A DNA stretch of 64,000 nucleotides. It comes from Macrocystis pyrifera. Its lineage: Eukaryota > Sar > Phaeophyceae > Laminariales > Laminariaceae. The first letter of the stretch is position 1, and each line of letters starts with the position of its first letter. The translations under genes were made by a program, and so were the position numbers. Location of the stretch: NCBI GenBank assembly GCA_031763025.1, contig JASSKH010000005.1, positions 13,038,528 through 13,102,527 on the forward strand, read 5' to 3'. Shown here in pieces: positions 39,531 through 64,000 of this stretch. The notes under the pieces were generated by a model. The model was not told the origin of the DNA. It saw only the letters and a list, made by a program, of their open reading frames with translations, and did no database searches.

Positions 39531-39917
39531 CACTTAATAGAAATTGTCTGGATAATAATGAGGCGCGCGAAGCGCGCAGAGCGTGCGAGCCTTTTTTTCT
39601 TGGATTTTTCCAAGAAAAAAAAAAGACTCTTCATAGCGGCTCGGATACGAGCGTACGGTGCCTTGGTTTGAGTTTCTCTGTATGTGTGTGGGTGTGTGTG
39701 ATTCAACATTTTTTTGGGCAACGTTTGACCACCGCTCTCGACGCACACCGCACCAATTCCAGTCCCGGCGGGCTCTGCGCGCGAACACACACAAAAGAGA
39801 CTTCCTCGTGCTGGTGCGGTGGTAAGTCGTTCACAGTAGCTCGAGCTAGGTGGGGCAACGTGTGTAGGCACATGTCTGTGTTGTGGGTCATGCTGGAAAA
39901 AAAAAATCGTAACGGTT

Positions 39918-41789
39918 TTGTGTCTGCTGTCACGTGCCCACAGCAGACAGAGAGCTGGGACAGCCGCGGACGGAAGCGCCCCTAAATCTGGGGCCTTAAA
40001 AGACCTGCAAGAGCGATTTGAAGGTGTCGAGTACATGCTCGTGGATGAGATGTCCATGGTTGGGCAGGACCTCCTTAGCCTCATGAGCATTCGGGGCAGA
40101 CAGGCCGTGGCCGGACGTACCCCGGACGGTAACGACGGGCGCGAGCGGGGCTTGTTCGGCGGCCTTAGCGTCATCCTCGTCGGGGATCCCATGCAGCTCC
40201 CTCCCGCCAGTGTGGAGTGACAGACCGGGGACAGCGGGACACTCCGTGGAGGGGCGCGCTGCTTGGCTGGGCCTCAATGCTGCCGTTGAGCTCACCGAGG
40301 TCATGCGCCAGATGGGGGATGCCCAGGCAGCTTTCCGGCCCGCGCTGATCGCCGTCGCTGAAGGACGAGCGCGGCAGGAACACTTCGACCTCTTCCGGAG
40401 CAGGATGCGTTCCCGAGTTCCTGACGCCGAGCAAGCTACTTTCCATGACGCCGTCCACCTCTTCCCCACAAACGCCGAACCCGACGATTGGAATTGGGAG
40501 CGACTAAACCTCCTGGGTACAGAAATTTCTCTCGTTGCCGCCTCCCACACAGTCGGTGGTTACACGAATGTTTCCGGTGAACGTTTCAGAAACCTCGCGC
40601 CAAACCTATACCTCGCGGTTGGAGCACGTGTTTTTATCAACGACAACGTGTGGACGTCGGCGGGTCTCGCCAATGGTGCAGCTGGAGAAATCGTGCATAT
40701 GCAGTGGGGGGATCAGCCTGGTGCAGAGAGGCCGCCTGCACTCCCTTCGGTTGTCTACGTGCGAATTCATAACTTCCGCGATAAGCAGTTCTTCAGGGAG
40801 CGCTCGGCTGTCGTTGACGGGGAGGCCGTTGACCTCCTGAACGTCGTTCCCATCGTTCCCATGGAAGCGTAGGATGAGATGGGCCCTGCAGCCAGCAGCA
40901 GGAGGACTGAACGGGCTCGGTGTTTCAGATCTCAGTTGCCGATTAAACTAGCCTTTGGCGTCACGCACCACAAGAGCCAGGGCGCCACTCTTGACCGTGT
41001 GGTCCTCGATATCGGGAAACGGGAGATCAACGACGGGCAAACTTTCACGGCCCTCAGTAGGTGTCGTGATATCAACAACATGCTCCTGGAGGACTTCAGC
41101 CAAGAACGTCTGCAGGCCATCGGGAACAGCGCGTCCTTCCCAGCGCGGTTGACTGCCCTCGATAGGATACGATCCCTTGAGGATCGGACGCGGGAGACGT
41201 TTGGTTTGCCTGCTTTGACGAGAGAACCACGGCCGCCTAGGCCTACAACTACAAGTGACAGAGGAGGAATGTCGCGCGGTAGAGCAACTGGGAGGTCGAG
41301 GGGCCTGGAGCGTGGGCGGGGCAGAGGTGGCCACGGTGGACGACAAGCATCCACCAATAGGGCGCCAGGAACACACGGCCGGGGGTCAGGATGGAGAGCT
41401 AGAGGGCGTCCTTTGCTCTCCCTGACGCCACCACCATCCTGGGAGGACTATGCCATCCGTGAGATAGGGAGGGCGAGTACGAACTCTTGGTTTTGCGTGC
41501 CGCTCCTCTTGGATGCCTTCGGTGTTCAACGGGCGTTGACCTTCGTGAGGCCTCCACGATGGGACCTCTACTTGTGCAATGCTACCGGGACGCCCTTGCA
41601 GATAACAACATTTGCCGTGAGTCTTTCGTGGGAAGTGGGCATGCAGCCACATATATACAACGAGACGACCAAGAGCTGTTCATGGATTTGAACGGCGAGG
41701 CAGCGCAGTTCATCGTGCACTGGATTTCTGATTTGAGACGCACACTGGACGCCACCGTCCCCCTGCCAAATGCCAACTTCGAACGTTGA
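39918..41789 (+). pseudogene. PIF1-like DNA helicase, 5'-truncated, with frameshift and stop
   Basis: SF1 helicase motifs in order: YMLVDEMSMVGQDLL (motif II), LVGDPMQLPP (motif III), then a frame change near 40205-40215, VELTEVMRQMGDAQAAF, HLFPTNAEPDDWNWERLN, LAVGARVFINDNVWTSAGLA, a TAG at 40870-40872, LPIKLAFGVTHHKSQGATLD (motif V) and TALSRCRDINN (motif VI), then an Arg/Gly-rich stretch. A further frame (41487-41789) may hold the true C-terminus. The Walker A part is missing. Such helicases occur alone and in Helitrons; no Rep domain or Helitron end is visible here. Confidence 0.82.
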
Positions 41790-41794
41790 ATTCA

Positions 41795-43140
41795 GGAGGG
41801 GGGGGGGGGGGGGTGTAGAGTTTGAACATGGACGCTTCTGTCCTTGGATTAAAGGTTAACGTTGGCCAAAATTTTAACATTTTCATCACATTTGCAATAA
41901 TATCACAATAACGAATTTCATTAATAGTAACAATAGTAACAAAATGTTAACAAATGAGAAATCCTGGCGTGTCACCATAACGCGAGGTGGCGCAATCACG
42001 ACACTGATTCGTTTCGCCGCTAGACCTTGCTTGGGTCGAAGCGGGGTCGTAAGGCTGTCATCACGTTCGCTGTGATCTGGAATGCAACGTCTTCGGATCG
42101 CGGCTGGACCAGCTGGGGGGTCGTCCGAACCAACACGACCTCAAAACAAACAACACAACCTCAAAAGAACAAACATTCAGTTGCCACTAAAACGGTGCAT
42201 CGCAGATTTGACTACTGCAGGTATTGCTGAGGTCGCGCCTCATTACCACCAATTACTAGTAGAGCTCGACGCCTTTCAATTAACTGGAATTAGGGACCAC
42301 AATAGACATTCAATTGCAATCATTGGAAGCTATGTATATACTATTGGATATATTGTCTATTTATTGTCCAGGGTGCGATTTTTTTACTCACAATATTTGG
42401 TCCTATTTCCTACGGTCCCCGTAATATTAATATTAATATGAACACCAGGAAGCGAACAACAAAACTACATACTCGTAATATTTTATAAATTTTGAAATAC
42501 GTCAGCTGTGAGTTCGACTGATTAAATAGTTGATACTCAACTTTGCAAGCTGCGTAATACGCCTCGTCTATATTCGTAATATTACAACAAAAGCGAAAAG
42601 GAAGACGACCAAGCGAAAACCAAAAAGAAGAAAAACAGATTCGTGCGTATGAGCAAAAAGCAAAAAGGAAGATAAACAGAGAGAGAGAGACACACAAAAA
42701 AGAGGGGCAAACGGGAAAAGCAAGAGGAAAGAGAAAAAAAAGAAGAAGGAAAACAAATACCGGGACAATAAAGGGACGAAAAGAGGCGGGGGGGGGAAGA
42801 TGGCACGAAAGGCACGCACTGCTGGTGCATACGTAATACGTATACGAGTACAGACAAACGGACACACCAGCACACCTCGACAGCTCCACAGAGACCAAAA
42901 GTTTTACCTGAAGCCGGAGCGAAAAAATACGGACGATTCTGATTGGTTAGAATATTCGGTAATTTCCGCCGCATTTTAGCTTCCGCCGCGTCAGCGTGCC
43001 TGCGCCTGAGTGAGAGCCTGACACACCTCACCCTGCGAGAGCCTTGCTTGACTCGCAAGGAGTTGATGTCTGGATGCAGCTAGAGCCCGAGCCAGCAGTA
43101 GAGAGATATACACCAGATATGGTCTTAGTTCCTCGCGGCT
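41795..43140 (+). other. Intergenic stretch upstream of the ABC1K gene
   Basis: A short G-tract at 41799-41813, AT-rich sequence, the MITE half at 42377-42428, loose relatives of the 42-bp repeat near 42285-42370, and a purine-rich run 42590-42790. The ABC1K promoter should lie in 42900-43140, but no clear core element is visible. Confidence 0.4.
42377..42428. mobile_element. MITE-like element, right half only
   Basis: actcacaatatttggtccta to tacggtccccgtaatatt; the left half is missing. Confidence 0.7.
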
Positions 43141-43145
43141 CCACC

Positions 43146-61427
<18,282 letters not shown>

Positions 61428-63270
61428 CCAGGAGATTTCCGTACCAGCGGCGCAGTCCCGGTTCAAAGCCGACGACTAGTAGAAGATTCGGTGGAGGACG
61501 CGATATAAGTTTTTTTTTGTTTTTGGTGACAAGTTGACAAGTTCAGTCTCCGTGCTGTCATGTATCGTTCTCCTTCTCCTTATTCATCTTTGTACTTGAC
61601 CTTTTTATTTTGGTTTCGGTGCCCCCCGCATCTGAGTCGGGTCGCTACATTCCTTTACCACGATAATCGGGGAATGACGCGCGTCTTTTTTTGTGTGGTT
61701 TTGGATGGAGGTTTCGGCGACGAAGAGGCGTTACGTTGTGTCAGGACCGGGCTTGTTTTTTTTTTTTCTCCTGCGATTTTGGTTTGTTCGTCGAACGTTG
61801 ATGTGATGGTGATGGTGATGATGTTTATGATGCTGCGCGCGCTGGTGTGTGAACGCTCCAGTGAGTAAGTAAAGTTATGCATTTTTCCATGGCCGCCACT
61901 GCCGCGGCGGCTGCCGCTGCTGCTGCCGCTGCTGTTGCTGCCTTTTGCTGCTGCTGCTTGCGCTGGTACTTCGGATGCTGCTGCTGCTGCCGCTGGTGGC
62001 TGCTGGTAGTTGCTGGTGCTGCCACTGCTGCTAGTGTTTCTGATCCTGGTGCTCAATTTTTGGTGGTGCTGTTTTTTTTTCCGCCCCTCCCTCTTAAGTT
62101 ATCTCAATGTCACTTGCGGACGGTGTTCCTCACATACGCTGGGTATATATTTTTTAATGTTCCCCCCCCCCACAGTTGATGTGCGTTGCTTTTGGCTGTA
62201 CCAAATAAACTATGCTGCTCGTACTATTAATACTGCTGTAGTATTGCAGCATTTTTTCATGCTAAAGCTTGCCAGGATGCCTTAAAAAATAAATTACACA
62301 CGGTAGGGTAATACTCATGAAAATGCTATAGCTAGAGACGATCCATTTGTTTCTACGATAGTTTTTTTTTTTTTTCCTTTTTCTTTTTCCTGGCGGGTTA
62401 CTCCTTCCTGCGCGCGCTGATTGACGTTACAGCAGTGCGGTAGCGAGTACGAATGTATTCGCTTTTTTTTAGGGGTGGAGCGATGATACCAGCGTTTTTT
62501 TTTTTTTTTTTCCTTCCGCGATCGGGGCCACAGGATGCAGGGTGTAGCGGTGCGGGGTGGTTTTGAAGTGCGTTGTTGGCGTGCTCTTCTGGGGATAAAG
62601 CACCCTTAACTCACGGGTTACTAATTATTTTGAGGGCTACGTAGCCACCTTTGCATTCCCGAGGGAGGGTAGGTGCAGAGCTATGTAGTGCTACGTCGCA
62701 GTGTGCAAGCACGCGATTCCATCCGTCGGAACGAAAGTAAACATTGACGTTGTCGTTCATGAGCTGTGGCAGCATCCACTTCTGGGACTACAATGGCCGG
62801 AAATGTAGAGGACTGTTTAGGTAATATTGGTATTCCTAACGGTCCTTACTTTTCCGGATAGAGTGGTTGGTACGTGGGTCAGACGCCATTTTTCTTGTTT
62901 CCTGGTGGGAAATGTAATGAGATGGAGAGTATATGACGCCTTCCAAGTCTGCTGGAACGAATCCCTGTGCTATTTTTGGAAGCCTTTCTTCATAATTTTG
63001 TTCGACCACACTGCAAACTATGTTTTGAAAAATCAGTATTTTTTCCGGGAATTTGCTATTAAAATCGTGTCTCTCGCGAATCATCCGAGAAGTTTCTTTG
63101 GTACGTTTTTTTTCCGAGGAATTTATTTGGATTTTCCGATACGAAAGTCTCAGAGAAAAAGTATGTCAAACTACATATTATTATTAAGCTGCTGAAATCC
63201 ACGAACGAGCTGAATGTGTGTTCGCTTTCTTCGTACGATATGGATCAGGTTGTTGGGTCCTATTATTAAA
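61428..63270 (+). other. Downstream of ABC1K, unassigned
   Basis: Contains the presumed ABC1K 3' UTR, GCT/TGC repeats (61885-62040), T-tracts and AT-rich sequence. AATAAA-like signals occur at 62204 and 62288. The frame at 62827-63195 is low-complexity (Phe-rich) and unsupported. Confidence 0.4.
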
Positions 63271-63273
63271 AAC

Positions 63274-63546
63274 ATGGAGGCAGACGGCGTTCGTTTCGAT
63301 ATGGAGGAGGTGCACGATGATTGCGGTCAAGTGCCGTGTGAGCACGTATTTCTCGGGATGGGCGACGACTGGCAGAGCGATGTGCACGCCTGTACATGTT
63401 GGCAGCTGATCATGGAGGATGCGGCGGGAGTTCACTGCTGCTGTTGCTGCTGCTGCTGTTGGAAATGTTGGGCATCTGGGCAAAACAGGGACGGTTGTGT
63501 GGCAATAGGCACGAGAGAGATATCAGCAGCCAATAGCAGCAGCTGA
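63274..63546 (+). CDS. Possible first exon of a further gene, unknown function
   Basis: ATG followed by an acidic, protein-like stretch (MEADGVRFDMEEVHDDCGQV, then EHVFLGMGDDWQSDVHACTCW), then a TGC repeat read as poly-Cys. The coding part, if real, probably ends in a splice donor before the repeat. No family recognised. Confidence 0.2.
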   Translation: MEADGVRFDMEEVHDDCGQVPCEHVFLGMGDDWQSDVHACTCWQLIMEDAAGVHCCCCCCCCWKCWASGQNRDGCVAIGTREISAANSSS

Positions 63547-63867
63547 ATGGGAGACGTCCCTCGCCTGTCGCGGTACGCGAGACATACCAGGTACCGGGTA
63601 TGCGATTTTCGTTCCCGACAGAATGGTGCGTGATATCGAGCACCCGGAGGGGCGTGTTTTGCTGCTGTTGCTGTTGCGGTGTGGAGAGTGTAGCAAGGGT
63701 CGGGGGGATGGAGGCCAATGAAAACTGCCTTGCAGCTTGGAAGGTCAAGGATCAACTTCGATAATAGAGATTCCCCCGCAGGATTTTTAATACCGTGCTC
63801 GCGGAACGGAATGGTCCTGGTTTAAAAAATAAATAATCGGAAAGCACAGCCGACATCCCGGACATAG

Positions 63868-63955
63868 ACACGCCGCAGATGCGTGGCCAATGGTCTAATG
63901 ACTACGGTGAGCAACAAATAAGTAGCCCCCTCCCCCCCCCCCCCCCCCCCCCCCG
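63868..63955 (+). mobile_element. LINE 3' tail fragment with poly(C)
   Basis: gatgcgtggccaatggtcta, then gactacggtgagcaacaaat, aagtag and a C-tract of more than 20. Intermediate between LINE and SINE tails (gactacgg as in the SINE, gcaacaaa as in the LINE). Confidence 0.65.
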
Positions 63956-64000
63956 GTCCTTCTCTTTCCGCCCCGAGTGCTGTACAACAGGTAGGTACAG

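Overview
This is nuclear DNA from a eukaryote with a secondary plastid, most likely a photosynthetic stramenopile (heterokont alga); the species cannot be named from the sequence. The evidence is spliceosomal genes with many short GC-rich coding exons, introns packed with mobile elements and homopolymers, an animal-type (P2C) cation pump, and a plastid-type ABC1 kinase whose N-terminus looks like a heterokont bipartite plastid presequence (signal-like segment followed by a GDA/FAS junction resembling the ASAFAP motif).

Two genes can be read exon by exon, both on the + strand. (1) About 1-22.5 kb: the C-terminal half of a P2C (Na,K/H,K-like) P-type ATPase, 13 exons from 1078 to 22482. The 5' part, with the actuator domain and DKTGT, lies left of the window. 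(2) 43.1-61.4 kb: a complete ABC1/ADCK-family atypical kinase, 12 exons from 43146 to 61427. The exons sum to 3408 nt (1135 aa plus stop) with every splice phase agreeing.

Between them (22.5-43 kb) is a poorly coding region. It holds a tentative small gene (25.96-27.67 kb), diverged minisatellites, a roughly 670-bp foldback element (35.0-35.7 kb), three blocks of 42-bp repeats in alternating orientation (37.2-39.5 kb) and a broken PIF1-like helicase (39.9-41.8 kb).

The main story is the mobile DNA. A non-LTR retrotransposon (best copy 16.19-17.69 kb, one nonsense codon) ends not in poly(A) but in a long poly(C) tract, and at least nine further 3'-anchored copies or tails do the same. A second, non-coding family of about 540 bp (SINE-like, about twelve copies or fragments on both strands) shares its last 70-80 nt with this LINE, including the GAGTAC-poly(C) end. 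Several full-length copies also begin right after a C-tract, so the pair may insert into, and spread, poly(C) tracts. A third family is a MITE-like element of about 110 bp with near-perfect inverted arms (25 copies or fragments). Four smaller dispersed families recur as well. Most mobile copies sit in introns, which are enlarged by them without disturbing splice phase.
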